Source of the DNA: Chamaea fasciata
Lineage: Eukaryota; Chordata; Aves; Passeriformes; Sylviidae
Reading direction: 5' to 3'
Assembly: GCA_029207755.1 (NCBI GenBank)
Contig: JARCOQ010000006.1
Span: forward strand, 14,916,890 to 14,980,889
DNA length: 64,000 bases
Made by a program: the position numbers and the translations under genes. Positions 32,466 to 45,701 of this stretch are shown piece after piece. Within the stretch, counting starts at the first letter, position 1. The number at the start of each line of letters is the position of its first letter. The notes under the pieces are model-generated. The model was not told where the DNA came from, searched no databases, and saw only the letters and a list, made by a program, of their open reading frames with translations.

Positions 32466-34773
32466 CTGTAGTATGGAGAGATAAAAAGCCCCAACACATT
32501 ACACACTAGCTCAATTTAAACTGTCTCTTAAACCACCTGCTGTCAGACTCTTTACTTAACAAATACATGTATCATGTATATAAATATATGTATGCTTATA
32601 TATATATATTATATATATACAATTTCATTTATACATACATATACATATGAATAAATACAGGTATATTATTGAAATTTTTCTAAGGACTGACAGTCAGAAC
32701 TTAAGTGACAGAAGGTAATGCAGGGAGACAGTTCTACTTTAGCTAGCTATAGGCCTATAAATGAAAGAAGTAAAACAAAGTTTGGTGGAAAATACTCATT
32801 AACACTTGACCTCATGGGTAAAGACATACAAGAATTTCAACAAACCCCACAATATGTATTTCACTGCATTTACTATTTTTTGGGAACAGGATTTTTTCCA
32901 CAATTTATCTTAAAGAAGTCCAGCATCTGGACAGGAATTTTGTGGCATAACTTCACTACACACTATGCTTTCATGGTGCAAGAGAAAGCTAAAAGTGGAT
33001 TCCTCTCCTTTCTCCTGTTCCTCATGTACCCAGCAACACCAAGGTGACCCACAAGGCAGAGCAGGCAGTCAGCTCTGCTGAAATCCCTTAAGCGCGTTAA
33101 GCCCCTGTACCTGGTGCAGTACATCCCGCACAGACACCCACAGCCCCAGCTAGCCCACCTCCACACCCTCCGGTCTCGCTGCCCACAAACACAAATGAAC
33201 CTTGCTTCAGCAAAGCAACTGAGAAACGCTGAGCAGAGCTGGGTGAAGCGTTTTAATGTGACACATCCTTTAGGTAATCACCTGGTCCTCTCCATTTTCA
33301 GATCACAGTAAACTGATTTTTCAGTTGTTTTCCTTTTGATGAAATGGGAATGCTGCATGGTACAGAGGCATCCCTTCCTGTCAGCACTATCATGTCTAGC
33401 TTGGGATGAGAATTTCTACCAAGCAGAAAACACTTTTCAGCATTTCCTTACGGTGGGCAAACTGAACTCTTCTACAGTTCTCTAGAGATTTCTGCTACTA
33501 TTGATTCTCTTAAGGTGTAACACACTTCATTTTGGTATTTCAAGAAAATAAAAGCTATCTCTATTTGATGACTGCTCTCATCACAGATCCTGTGGTTTCT
33601 GTTAATTAACATTATAAATCTGCCTTGAGAACAAATAAACATTAATTTGAAATTTCAGTTAGAAGTGACTAGGAAGCTTCAAGCTAATACATGAAATAAA
33701 AACATCAATTTTTTTTGTTATTACCATTATTATTAACATGGACTTAAAGATTACATCTATTTTTTCAGACCAGAGTAGTCCTGCTGAGAATGAAGTAGGA
33801 AGATTAGTTAACTACTGCTCCTACTACTTTCACAGGCATATTCAATGTACAATAAAGCCTCACACAGATAAGACACATTAACCTCAGGGTATGCCAAGTT
33901 GGCCAAATTGAAAACTATTTTTAATATACATTTTAAACCTACACAGAAGCAGAGATTCTGGGCATGAGAATCTATTTATTGTAAGTGGCACAATGCCATA
34001 GCTGCCCAGTTTGATCCCAGCAACAATCCCTCAATCCAACAATGCAAACCTGTATGCATTTATTAATACCTGGCAACAATGCACCTTGAATCATTATGTG
34101 TACTGATTATGGTCAGTCTTTTCTATTGGGAATTCTGGAAAGTCAATCTTAAATTACAAAAAAGAAAGGGTGAGTTCTCTGGTTGTTTTTGTTTACTGAG
34201 AGCTTTAGAAGTGATGTCTCATACTGTAACTGTACTGAAGGGGAAAGTGCAGCAGTTCAAGTTTTATCTCCTGCTCTTCAACTGCTTGTTCTGAAATGGC
34301 AAATACATTAAGCAGCTTTAGAAAGAAGATAAGATTATACCTCAACTCCTAGCTGAATAGAGGACAAAGGTAGAACAAGAAAAATAAACAGAGATCTCTC
34401 TCATTGGAACTATCACAACAGCCAGTAGCTCTGTTACTTGATATTTGGCTCCAATTTAAGAACTGAGGACAAATATTCCAAAATATTCCAAATATTACAA
34501 AACTGAAAAGAAAAATAAAGTATCAGCCTGACTTATTGGATAAAAATTTAATAAAATACTTTTATTCTGGGAAATACTAAGCATTACACCAGCTCTGAGA
34601 CATTTTATGTGAAAAGGATTTTAGTCTCATTTACCACTGAGAAAAGCACTTCTATTTGAAAACCATATCCTCATAAATGAAATTTCACTTTGGATTATGA
34701 GCTAAGATAATGTATTATCTTATTGAAGTTTTAAAACACACATTGATAACCCCCTTTAAATAAAAGTACTTAC
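32466..34773. other. PROM1 intron between window exons 5 and 6
   Basis: About 2.3 kb. An A/T microsatellite-like stretch runs from about 32,577 to 32,660. A G+C-richer island lies at 33,030-33,240. No exon or named element recognised. Confidence 0.55.
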
Positions 34774-34837
34774 TATTTAGGTCAGAGAGTGCTTTATCCT
34801 TAGTTGTGTTGTACTGGTTCACCAAGTAGTCAATTTG
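34774..34837 (-). CDS. PROM1: PROM1 first loop exon (window exon 5)
   Basis: Encodes [20 protein letters not shown] and N, matching human [20 protein letters not shown]. The NTT sequon is conserved. Acceptor GTCTTCTCAG; donor AATA|GTAAGT; phase 0 in, 1 out. Confidence 0.97.
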
Positions 34838-37466
34838 CTGAGAAGACAACGATCAAAAAAAACAGTAAAAGAACTGAAAAAAAGTAATTTTTTGTCAAAT
34901 AGTCACTTTGCAACAATCAAAATATTTGTGCAAGGCCTCCAAACACTGGCCTTTTACTGTTTTCAGCTGTTTTATTTGCTTAACAGAACTGCACATAAAG
35001 AAAGTATTTAATAGGGACATCTACTTTATTGCAACATCTCTGTGATCAATGATTCAGCTCAAAAATATTAAGTAGCAGGAATGGTAGTGCTGTGGTGGCT
35101 TCACCTTTGTTATTTGATCTCCTCTTGGCACCAGTTCCACTTTCATGGAAAGGCATGGCATTGATGTGGTGGCAATTTTGAAACAATTCACCAACCCAAT
35201 GGATTTGTATTTGGGCAGCTTCTCAGAGCTTCTCTGGTGGAAAAGAGTTGACTGCTCTGTCTTAATATAAATAGTTTTCCTTACCCCAAGTGCATTTGGC
35301 CCAGTCTCAACTTGAGCTCTACCAAGATATCATAACAATAAAAACCAGCAACTCAGTTACCACCAAATCCTGGGTTTGGAGAAAAGGCCTATGAAGAACC
35401 ACCCCACATAGAAAACTTACACTAATTTTGAAAAGACATTATCGATTTCTGCATATTTAAAATAATGCACGGTGAATTCTACCCCAACCAAGCTAAAGTG
35501 GTGTAAAGGTTAACACACTTGATAAATGGATTTCCAATTTTAAGAATGATTCAAATGTGTACCAAAGTCTATCTGGATTACTGTCTCAAACTTTCTGTGA
35601 AATAAAGAAAAAAAGACAAAAAATCCACCCTCGAAACAACCTATTGATCAGTGAATCTAATTAAATGACAAAGTAGAGAGTGGACCTCATTTTTCTAAAA
35701 CAGGAGCAAAAATAATTCAGTTTCTTACTAAGAAGGCTGTAGGCCTACTTTTGCCAATCTGTTGTACTGGTCTGCCTAGGTTAACCAAAGGACTAAAATT
35801 TTGCAGGGCTACACATTTTGCATTGTCTCCAGCAATATCCCAGACAAAAGGAAATTCTGTGTAACTAACAGTGCTATTGCTCAGCACTCACAGTCTGCAA
35901 ATCTCCTGTGACACAAACTCTTAACACAGGACTTCTTTTTCAAATCCTCTTACACGCTGTACACACCTCATATTGATGACCCAAGGACATAAGTTCGAAT
36001 TTCAGAGCTTTATAGACAATTAGTTGGATACTAGAACTTTTTTCAAAAAATTGTAGGTCTTCTCCTTCCCTCAAGAAATTCTTACAAATGTGTATACATG
36101 ATACTCATGCACCTTGTCTGACAAAATGATTCAGAAGATACAGCTGATGACTGCATCAACACCAAGTCTAAAAAAGAAAAGGTAACAATCCCACACTGAC
36201 ACTAAAAAGCTACTAAGTGAGACTTTGACTAACCTCTAGCAAAAGTGTTCAAGTCCTGACACTTTTAAATTTAATAATTAAGTGTTTTTATTATCATTTT
36301 AGCTAGTGTCTATTTTTTTTCTCAAGGTAGTTTCTTCTACATAACAGATTTTCTCTTCTGAGGTTCCCAGTTGTCAGTACCAAGTACACTGTCAAGGAGA
36401 CTCTGGTGGTTTCTGATGTGACTGGATTGATCCTTCTGTGCCCAGCATCAACTCCAGAATGACCAAGAGCATTCTGTTTCAAGAGGGATTGCATGACCTC
36501 CAGTTCTTGCCATATACCTCCACCACCCATCTGTCACAACACCACATGCAAACTAAGTTTGGGGAACAACTCCAGACAGGAAAACACTTCAGGCATTCCC
36601 CAAGATGTTTCCTGTTCTCACACAGGCCTTGTCAGCAGAAAAGCACCTCAGAATTACCGTCAATGGGATGCTATCATACTTGTAGATTCCACATAACTAC
36701 ATGAATTCCACCTATTTCTAATTTTTCAGGTGGAAGTAAAACAGATTAATAAAACTGAATTCAAATAATTAAAACTAATGAAAGCCAAGGTAATAGAACC
36801 GTCAAACCTCTTTTCCCCCCTAAAAATTGATGAAGAATTGCAATTGCACACTGTCTATAAGTTTTCCTAACTAGTATTCTTTTTTCCCAACACAAAACAA
36901 GATATGCAGAGGACTGCTTATGGAAGTCTAAGGAAAATTTGAAAGAAAACAATCTTTCCTGTTCAGTGTCGTACACTGTGACTCTGGTATACAGAAGAAA
37001 CAGTCCAAAACACTCTTGGAAAAGAAGCTATTGTGGCTCTGCCCCAGAGAGTATGCCAAAAATACAAGGAAAATGGAAAGAGCAACAAGGAATCCAAGTT
37101 TTTGTATCATACTTTTTTTGATGTTTTCCTTTTAAAACCTTTTTTTTCAAAATTATTTTTCTTCTGCTTGTGATCTACACTAGTTCAGTAGGAGGAAAAG
37201 GGCCTACAAGCATCACAGCAGCATACTCCCAAAGTACAGCTCAGAAGTTGTTCAAGGAAAGCTGATCCACCAGGATAACTCCCAAGCACTTACTGCTGTG
37301 TGAAAACATCTTACCTTGTACTGTTTATTCTACTTAGTGAGACTCACACACAAAGAATAAACAAAATACTGCAGGTGTACAGAAAGAAAGAATTGTTTTC
37401 TGAAATATTCCTGATTTATACCTCTTCTCTCCCACCCTCATTCCCCATAAAGAAAAAAATCTTTAC
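34838..37466. other. PROM1 intron between window exons 4 and 5
   Basis: About 2.6 kb. Short open frames exist on both strands near 36.3-37.1 kb, but none shows a family signature or splice sites in a matching phase. Confidence 0.6.
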
Positions 37467-37587
37467 CGCAGGAGTGTCGTTAAGGAAAATTTTCAGATCT
37501 TTAAAATTACTGTTAACCAGTTTCTTTGCTCCTCGGACTTGGTTAGTTAAATGCTGGTTGGCAGCATATGCACAGAGCACTCCAACA
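37467..37587 (-). CDS. PROM1: PROM1 TM2 completion exon (window exon 4)
   Basis: Completes a Ser codon, then VGVLCAYAANQHLTNQVRGA and KKLVNSNFKDLKIFLNDTPA. It is the outer half of TM2 and the start of the first large loop. Human has [20 protein letters not shown] and SNFKDLRTLLNETPE. NDT is a sequon matching human NET. The acceptor TTTTTTGTAG pairs with a GC donor. Donor GCG|GTAAAG; phase 2 in, 0 out. Confidence 0.96.
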
Positions 37588-39496
37588 CTACAAAAAATAT
37601 AGATAACAGATATTTGTTAATGTAAGTGCACATTCTAACAATCAAAAATTATAGCCAAAAAAGGTCAATATTATCAAAAGAAAGAAAGGTCTCCATAAAT
37701 TACTACAGGTTCTCACATAAACCATGAGGCAGACTATAAGACTGAGCCAAAAGGGCCAATATTGTACTACTAATTCAAAAAAAAGAAAGGAAGAGCAATG
37801 TTACCCCTAAGTCTTCCAAAGTTATTATGTACAACTACTCATCCATTTGCATGGGTGCTGTCAGAAAATGTGTACAGCTAAAGCAAATTGTATAAGACTT
37901 AGAAACATCAGGTTCTTTTACAAGTATCATTAACCTTGACACAGCTACAAGCAAATGCTTGCCAGTTAACTGTGAAAAGCAGTTATTTTTCATTTGATAA
38001 CTTCAGCAAGATTTATTAATAATAACAATAAATAATAATTTATTTACATAATTGCATGGATCATTCAAAAGCACACAAATAGTCCCCAGTAATGCTAAAA
38101 TAATATGCATTTCCTGATACTGAAAAAAAAGGTGGAAATTGAGCTAGGCTTCTTGTCAGCACTGCTGATGATTATTTTCTATTTGATCCCTCCTCACTGT
38201 AAAGTTCTTGTTATGGCATGGCAGACCTGCACAAACAGTAAGTTAAAAGGCAATTAAAGGTCCCTTAAGAGACTCCAAAGATCTCATCATACATGTTTTG
38301 TGTTTTCTTTAGCTTAGGTGTAAAACAGACTTAAAGGGAAGGACGACTTTTAAATATCTCACGTTCACAACGACTAACCTTGCAGACAAGTACCAGAAAA
38401 GTCAAGAGTAACCACCAGAGTGGTAAGAGCCTCAAAACCAGGCAGACTACAAACCCATCTGATGGGCTAAGCACTATCTCTGAGATTCAACCAGCAGAAA
38501 GCTGAGATGCACTCACCACAGGCAGGATTTATGCCTAAAGGGGAGACACTGCCTTGAGGCTGCAGTCAGGCACATCACAACCAGGCAATTCCTGGCTGGC
38601 ACATTTGTTAAGTCTCTTATTGCAATTCAACAGCTCAATACTAGAGAGGCACTGCCCTGAAAGGCCATTATGGACACCCCAACACAGGAGAAGGGAACCA
38701 CTAACACAAGTTGTACTGTACTCCCACCCGACTGTCAAACTTCCTAAGCTGGGGTGTCAAGAAGACTTGGATACCAGTATTTTCAAATAAGACTTACAGA
38801 AAACCTAATCCAGGCTTTCTGCGGGGAAAAAGATATATGGTAAGCATAACTCTTGCCCCAAAGAACATGCATTCCAAGGAAGCCATAATACAGACACATA
38901 AAATAATTATAGAGAGCGAACAGGAACCGAAAATAACACGACCGGTGTATCCTGGCAAGACAGGAGCAAACACCATGATTTATGATGCTCATCTCCTGGT
39001 GAATCAATACCAAAGCATTATCTTTATTTTGCTTTTCCAACTTTAGCTTTTCCAAAGGCTTGTTCTCATAAAAATTGGTCACATGTGCAAGAATTTGTTG
39101 CTCTGAATAATACTCTCTGAAGGAAAATTCTAATTTCAAAGCAGGTCACAGGGAGAAATGGCAGGACTATATGCTCCAAGTCAGATCTACTAGGATTCCT
39201 CTACTAGCATTTTTCTTAACATCCAAAAATATTCATGACAGGATGATAGAGATTGACATAAAAAGGTTGCTTCTCTACCCAAAATTTCACAGCTATGTCC
39301 TCAAAACTGGCTGTTAATTAACCTCCCAGAAGTCACTAAGGAGCAAAGGGACACACACATTTATCCTCCTACTTAAACTACAGCAAAAGGCATCGTTTTA
39401 TTGCCACTATGACCAACACTCAAGCAGACACTATTACCAGCTACCACCCAAGGAATGCGAACTCAGAATGCCTAAATACCAAGGAACTGAGAAACT

Positions 39497-39530
39497 TTCA
39501 ATTCAAACCATTCTATAATTCTATGACAAG
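39497..39530 (+). mobile_element. Probable CR1 3' tail
   Basis: 'ttcaattcaaaccattctat' followed by 'aattctatgaca' matches the terminal CR1 sequence with its repeated 8-mer end (ATTCTATG-like). The body upstream is too diverged to delimit. Confidence 0.45.
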
Positions 39531-42500
39531 CATAGTAAACAGTTTAATTTTGGATATAGGCAATATATTATTTCTTTTCACCCTACTGTGATAGCAACTG
39601 CTATCAAAATATTTTCAGCTTCTCTTTGTTACTCAGAAGACAAACTATCTCAAGCTATCAGGAAAAGCAAACATATATTGCTCTGAGGCTCAGAGTTTAT
39701 AACCACATCCTCATTCTTTAGACAGACAGCATTTTTGTCCTTTCAATTTTATGCTCAGAGATCAGAAAGGTCAATTGGAAGCCAACAAAGCAGTACTTTG
39801 TAAATCTCAGCACAACCATCTTTCTCTTTAGCTTCCTAAATGGAAGGAGTGGAAGGAAACAAGATAGTGGTAACACTTCAAGCAGCCAAGGTACTCAGAA
39901 CAAGTGTGACTATACTCTGAATGTAACTAAACAAACACACAACATGAGAGGAAGAATCTATTTATTATGTAACAGAGCCTTGAGTCAACATTCAATAAGC
40001 AGCTATGAGGAGAAAGTCATAAAGCAGGAATAAAAAGGACATGTCACTTCTGTAACAGATTAAGAAAACTGTTTTAACAGTTCTTCAGGAGTCCAAAATT
40101 CCACACTCAAGTTTCTTGTCAGGTTTCACAGATGCATATAAATGTTACTAAACCAGCTGCAGGGGGAATCCCAATCTTTTCTTTAGATGAGCTTGCAAAA
40201 AAATTCAAGTCACAAAATAGAAACCCTGAGCTTATTTACATATTGGAAGAATACCCCTTCCTCGCTACCAGATAATAAATTTAAGAAAATGGTATAGAGA
40301 TTTCTGTATCAACTTTTCCACCAATTCTTTAGATACTATTGATTTCCAGGTTCTGAACAACACATATTACCAATCGTACAAAGCCAAGAGGACACGTGAA
40401 GCCTGATGAGGTACTTGCCAAGATGCCAAACACCATTTCCTTCCTCCAGACTTGGCTTTCCCTAACATTCATTACTTCAAAAAGGAGGTTATAACACAAC
40501 CTCTCTTGGAGGCACAGAAAACTGACTATATGTTTTTCTATGCAATAACCCGGACATCTTCCATCACCAGCAAATTTGGTATTGCAATATTTGCTTTCTT
40601 AAAAATCAAATGTTCCTCCCTCGCCTTTATAATGTACAAGAACTAATGAAATTACATTTCTTTCCCAGAGAAAACATGTTTACCTAAGCTTGCAGATGAC
40701 TAGTGAGTAAGATGTAATAGCAGGCCTCTGTCCCTAAACTTTCAGCTAACGTGTGAAGAAAAGTATGTACTGTTTGCATGCTAAGTCTGGAATATCAAAT
40801 CTACTTAGTTATGTATTTGATAGATTATTTCTACATCCTCCGCTGTTCAGAAACAGAATCCTACTTTGTAGGGAAACATTCATGTATAAAAGCTGTGAAC
40901 TATCAAAAACACTGTGTGTATTTTTGACTCAATCTATAAAGAAATACTTCAAACAGAAAGTGCACATACTGGAAAATGACACCCTAAATATCTATTAAGA
41001 TAAATAACTGCATATATAATCACAGGTTTTCTGACTTCTTTCTTATACCCCTCCTTGAGGAAAATGTACTTCCCACCTTAAGCCCCACCTGTAGAAAGCA
41101 GATCTAGTTGGAGCCTTTTTTTTAATTGAAAGAAAAAAAACCCCGAACTTATATTTCCTTTATACATCACTCCAGTAAGCTGAGTCTAAAACCTCATTCT
41201 AAATTACCAGAGCACATCATCAGTGGAAAACTGAGAAGAAATGTTCATCATGATTAAAATCTACTGGCTGAAATATTGTAAAATCTGCATTAACAGCATA
41301 TGTATGTCAGTGTGAACTTGTATCCTGACACACAAGAAAACCCATTCCCATGTTACTAGAGTTTTCTAGAGCTGTTGCCTCTATACACAGTCCATTGCAA
41401 GCTCCACAATCAGTCTTTCCCCTGCCATTACTCCCCACCATGCATTTAAGCTGTCTTTCCCAGCCAAGGAAAAACAGTTTGAAACCATTTTTCGATATCA
41501 AGGACTGGAAAAAAAAGAAAAAGGAAAAAAATGGCTCAATGAGAGAATCCCAGAACGCCTGGCACTGCAAGAGAGAGAACATACACTTAGATGGTAATCC
41601 TGAAGAAGTCCACCTCCTAGGTATCCTTCCCAGGCTCTCCAGCAGCTGTCTACCTATACGTTCCACAGGAGTGCCTTTAAAGCAAGCTCCAGTAGAAGAG
41701 GTGTGGGTTCAGGGTGCTCTGAGAGACGCCAGCGTTGCTAAATGCATCTTCTGAAGCAGCAAAGTTCAGGGTGAAGGAAGTCTGTGGCATTCCAGTCACT
41801 TGGCAGGGATTTGAGAGACCTACTCCCAAAGAAGGCCTCCTGTGCTGCATGAACTTGAAATTATACCCAAACAATGACAGGTATTTCATTGCACATCTCA
41901 CTGTAACTCGAGATCATTCAAGTTTTCTTTTGGTTCTGTCTGCAAGCAGCCATAAGCGTTTTACTCACACAGGACTAAACTCTTCTGGTTTTTGTCACAG
42001 CTTATGTATTCAGCTCTGGCACAGTCCTTGAGAAGTGTAATTTTGGGAAGAATTATAGGTAAATCTTCCACCTAAGCTGAAATTGCATAGGAACTTTGAG
42101 GAAAAGCAGGTAATAATGTTTCCACAAGGATACTTTTTGAGTACAGTACAAACAGTACATGTAGAAACAGTTTTAAGTAAACCTCAGGCTTCCTCCAATA
42201 TTTTTTGTTGGGACAATGGCTACCAGTAAGACTGTCCTTTTGTATTACAGCACAGCAGTAAGCAACCCAGCATGGGCTTAAATAAATCCAGGCATGGCAT
42301 CTTCTCGTCCCTTGTTAAAGAAGACCCAGGAAGGGCAGGAGAATCTCTTTGTACAGAGGCATACTGGAGATTTGAGCCCTCAGTCAGTCTGGGATCAGTA
42401 GATATTAGCCTTGTAAAGCTCTATCTTGCCTTGCACATCACTCACAGCATTAGAGACTCAGCCGCGGAGTCCTCATATGAGATTATCTCCACTCGACCTG

Positions 42501-43950
42501 CAGACTGATTTCAGGCAACACCCCCCGCTTAGGGGAAGCATCTGATACATCATGATGACTCATAAAAAAGGGGAGGGGGGGGAAAAGGAGAAATTAAAGA
42601 GGTAATTTCCTTAGTTCTGGAAAGCACATTACTAGGGATCACTGATCTGCCAGTCAAGACCTGAGAAGAAGCATTTGCCTGTGCTGGGTATGCTTAATCC
42701 CACAAGGACAGCTGGCAGCAAACACACAAGTTAAAGAGACCAACACGTGGGACAGTCTTAATTTCTTTTCAAACAGGCAATGTTTCCCAGTCATTATAGC
42801 CAGAAAGCAGCATCCTGCAACACAGCATCCTGCAATGTGGTGGAAAGACAGCTGGCAAGCTCTGTGACCTACCTCCAGTTTCAACATGCTGAGAGGTAAT
42901 TTAATAACTTACTGTCTTCAAGGCACGCTTAAACCATAAAGAACTTTTGTCCTGTCATCATGGCAGGGACGCACCTATCACCCTACACCATTCAGTTTTC
43001 GAGTCTTCAAATTCTTTAGGGTCATGTTTGTTAGTGATGTCTGGGAGAAAAGAGCATGTTCCCATATCTGATATCAGCCTGTCCTCTATTTGAGCATAAG
43101 TAAGGTCATCATTTGTCATGACACACAGTAATAGAAAAAAAAAAAAATTAGATTACAGTGAAGTGACAAAGTACATCCCACGACTGAACAGTCAGACTGT
43201 ATAGATCAAAACATTTTTTCTTCTTTAACAAAAGCACAAAATAAGGATAGTAGGCAGGTGAAAACATGAAGAAGTTAAAGGAAAACAGGAAGCCTGAAAG
43301 CAAACAACGTATTTTGAAAGTGAGAAGAAGTTTTGGTTGCAGCTCCTCATCACCCATTACACTCCCAGCACAGGAGTATTTTTCTAACACCAACAGTGCA
43401 AATAAGTCTCCAAACTCCAGATTTACCGGGAATCCATGCATGGTTTAAATAACACAAGACCCAGAGGAAAACCCATTGTTTTGAACTAGTATAAATACAT
43501 GGAGTACAGCAAATACTGAAGGAAGTCACTTGCTTTTTTCACCACTACAACACTAAGAACAAAGCAGTATGTGATATCGCAGGTTCTCTGGGAACTGATA
43601 TGGGATGGGAACTGAACACAGGACATGGTCTCTTGTGTTCACAAGTGTAATGTAACATTCTGAAACTGCTGGTTTGAGACTGGCAGAAATGTCATTTGCC
43701 CAATATAAACATAATTTTTTTGTTTGTTTCACACCTACATTCTGCTTAAGTAAGTACGTAATGACCTATGGATAGCAATGGTGGCAGCATTTTTTATAAT
43801 GCAGTTACATTTTCTTTAATAAGGAATAATACTACTTAATCGAATAAAATAATTTCTGCACCTTTAGGCTAATACAGTAATATTATTTGTCATTTGACAC
43901 TGCAAAATAAGTGCTATACCAAGGTTCATATTGTTCTCTTTATCACACTT

Positions 43951-43952
43951 GC
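43951..43952 (-). promoter_or_regulatory. PROM1: Non-canonical GC splice donor of PROM1
   Basis: The minus strand reads ATAAG|GCAAGTG, the full consensus of GC-AG introns. The nearby GT four bases on would put the next exon into a frame with an early stop. Using GC gives an in-frame Ser at the human-equivalent position. Confidence 0.85.
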
Positions 43953-44158
43953 CTTATTATTAAAGAAGCAACAAAAAGAAATGTTGCAAAACAGCTCCTC
44001 TGACAGTCAGCATTTTTCTTCTGTCTTTGATGCATTTCCCCACCACAGTTGTCACAGCAACGACACATACAGAAGCAAAGTCCCACAAGAGGCAGTAACA
44101 AAATAAATAGCAATCCCAAGGCTGCGGAGACTATAAAACCGATTTCATAGTAGATGGC
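43953..44158 (-). CDS. PROM1: PROM1 TM1, Cys-rich loop and TM2 start exon (window exon 3)
   Basis: Encodes [20 protein letters not shown] and LLPLVGL (TM1). The cytoplasmic loop is [20 protein letters not shown], whose cysteine cluster is a hallmark of prominins. [13 protein letters not shown] then begins TM2. Human has [20 protein letters not shown] and [18 protein letters not shown]. Acceptor GAATTACAG; donor GC (see separate entry); phase 0 in, 2 out. Confidence 0.97.
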
Positions 44159-45674
44159 CTGTAATTCAGACAAAAATAGTGGTAATAGCAGATATCACAC
44201 AGCAACTGCAATCAATATAGAGCAAATAATTAAAAATCAAACTACAGACTAAACCATCTGCTAGGTTACTGAGGTTATGGACTTGGTATATTTTGTCAAT
44301 AATTGACAACTTTTCTAACAAAAAGATACATAATATTGTAGCTACTGACAGCTAATAATTATTTCACTAGAGTATTAGCTAGGCAAACTACAAGAGTGAG
44401 TGCTAAGAGAGAAGTAGGGTCACAAGATATAAATGTGAATCAATGCAATGGAAACAGGTTAAAAATGAACACATCTGAATTCCCAGACCATGAATTTACT
44501 GTTTCTCACATCTGTTTCCAAAAAAGCTCCACAAATGTCAGCAAGGCTAACTAGAGCAACACCCCATCAGGGGGAAAAGGAGGCTTCACTTTTTCTCCTC
44601 TTTATTCAGTTAAGAGTAGAATAATTCATCTGAACCCCAAAGGGAAGTATTTCACTGGATGATCGATTACAATGGCAGAGGTTACTCCTAAGTGCTGAAT
44701 TTAAAACTGCTTAGGGACTGGAAAACATGAAGAAGCAGACAGATTTCAAGATCTCTCAGGTAAAGACATTCATTCTGCTGCCAAACAGCAAAGCAGCAGC
44801 AACTAAAAGGACGCTTTCAAAAGCTGGCAGGAGTGAAAGGGAACGATGCAATGCAATACCCTGACTTGCTTTCACACTGCAAGAGCCCTGGGACCAAGAA
44901 GCTGGGCCAGGCAGCCCTGGCAGGGCCCTACACAAGGCAGTGTGGCCCCCAGGGGACATGCTGTGAGCTGGCCACACTGCTTCCCTCTGCCGAAAACACA
45001 ATCCAGCCAAAACTGGAGCAGGGAGGTGTCTGCGCACAGGATAGCACAGTGCGGGCACGCCCCAGTAGCGCCTCTTCCCTGACAAATTATCTTCTCCTTT
45101 CCTTTCCCAACCTTAGGAGAACTAAGGTTCTCACACTAGTACTTTGAGTCCTCTTCTGTTTTACAGATTCACCAGCACAAGGGCAACTTGGCAGCAAAAG
45201 ATGAAATTGAGGCTGCATAACTGTCCTGTAAAATAAGTTACAATTTCTCACGATATCAATCATGCTCTAGTTCCAGCTTTACTGATGCCCTTCCTAATTA
45301 CCAGCTGAGCCAAATACAGCAACTACCACCATTAGCAGAGTTGCAAATTTCTGCCCTATTTACCAATTCTAGTATGAAAACTATTTTTTAATTATTATTA
45401 ACTGCTTGTTAAAACGTGCTTCCTTCTGAAGAATATGAACTACAAGCTTGAAAGAAGAATTTGGCTGGATTTTACAACACAATCACTGTTTTCTTTTGTA
45501 TATAGCTGAACACTTCTAAAATTATATGACAAGCTTATGTTATTTTAAGATAGGTTAGATAGGAAAACAGTATTTAAAGTAAACATTAAAAATGTTTATG
45601 ATTGTTTTAACAGGAGCAGTGCAGACATGGTTAGTTTCTTTTCAAAGTTATGTACATCTACCATGAGACGTTAC
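44159..45674. other. PROM1 intron between window exons 2 and 3
   Basis: About 1.5 kb. A G+C-rich island at about 44,860-45,090 carries 100-codon open frames on both strands, with no recognisable product. Confidence 0.55.
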
Positions 45675-45701
45675 CTGAAGAGTCAGGACAACATTTTCTG
45701 G
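45675..45701 (-). CDS. PROM1: PROM1 27-nt facultative exon (window exon 2)
   Basis: Encodes PENVVLTLQ, matching the nine-residue human segment KPETVILGL that separates the AC133-1 and AC133-2 isoforms. It is phase 0 at both ends, so it can be skipped cleanly. Acceptor TTCCACAG; donor CAG|GTAACG. Conservation of length and phase suggests that alternative use is ancient. Confidence 0.92.

Larger units (their letters stand above)
37588..43952. other. PROM1 6.4-kb intron between window exons 3 and 4
   Basis: The longest complete intron in the window. A probable CR1 tail lies at 39,497-39,530. Open frames of 119 and 134 codons overlap on opposite strands near 41.3-41.75 kb, but neither is recognisable. 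The intron begins with a GC dinucleotide. Confidence 0.6.

Noticed and set aside
41307..41754. Overlapping 119- and 134-codon open frames on opposite strands
   Set aside because: No family resemblance, no splice sites in phase with PROM1, and mutual overlap; treated as chance intronic frames.
43943..43949. The GT donor four bases beyond the GC donor
   Set aside because: It shifts the next exon into a frame with an early TAA and breaks the alignment through TM2.
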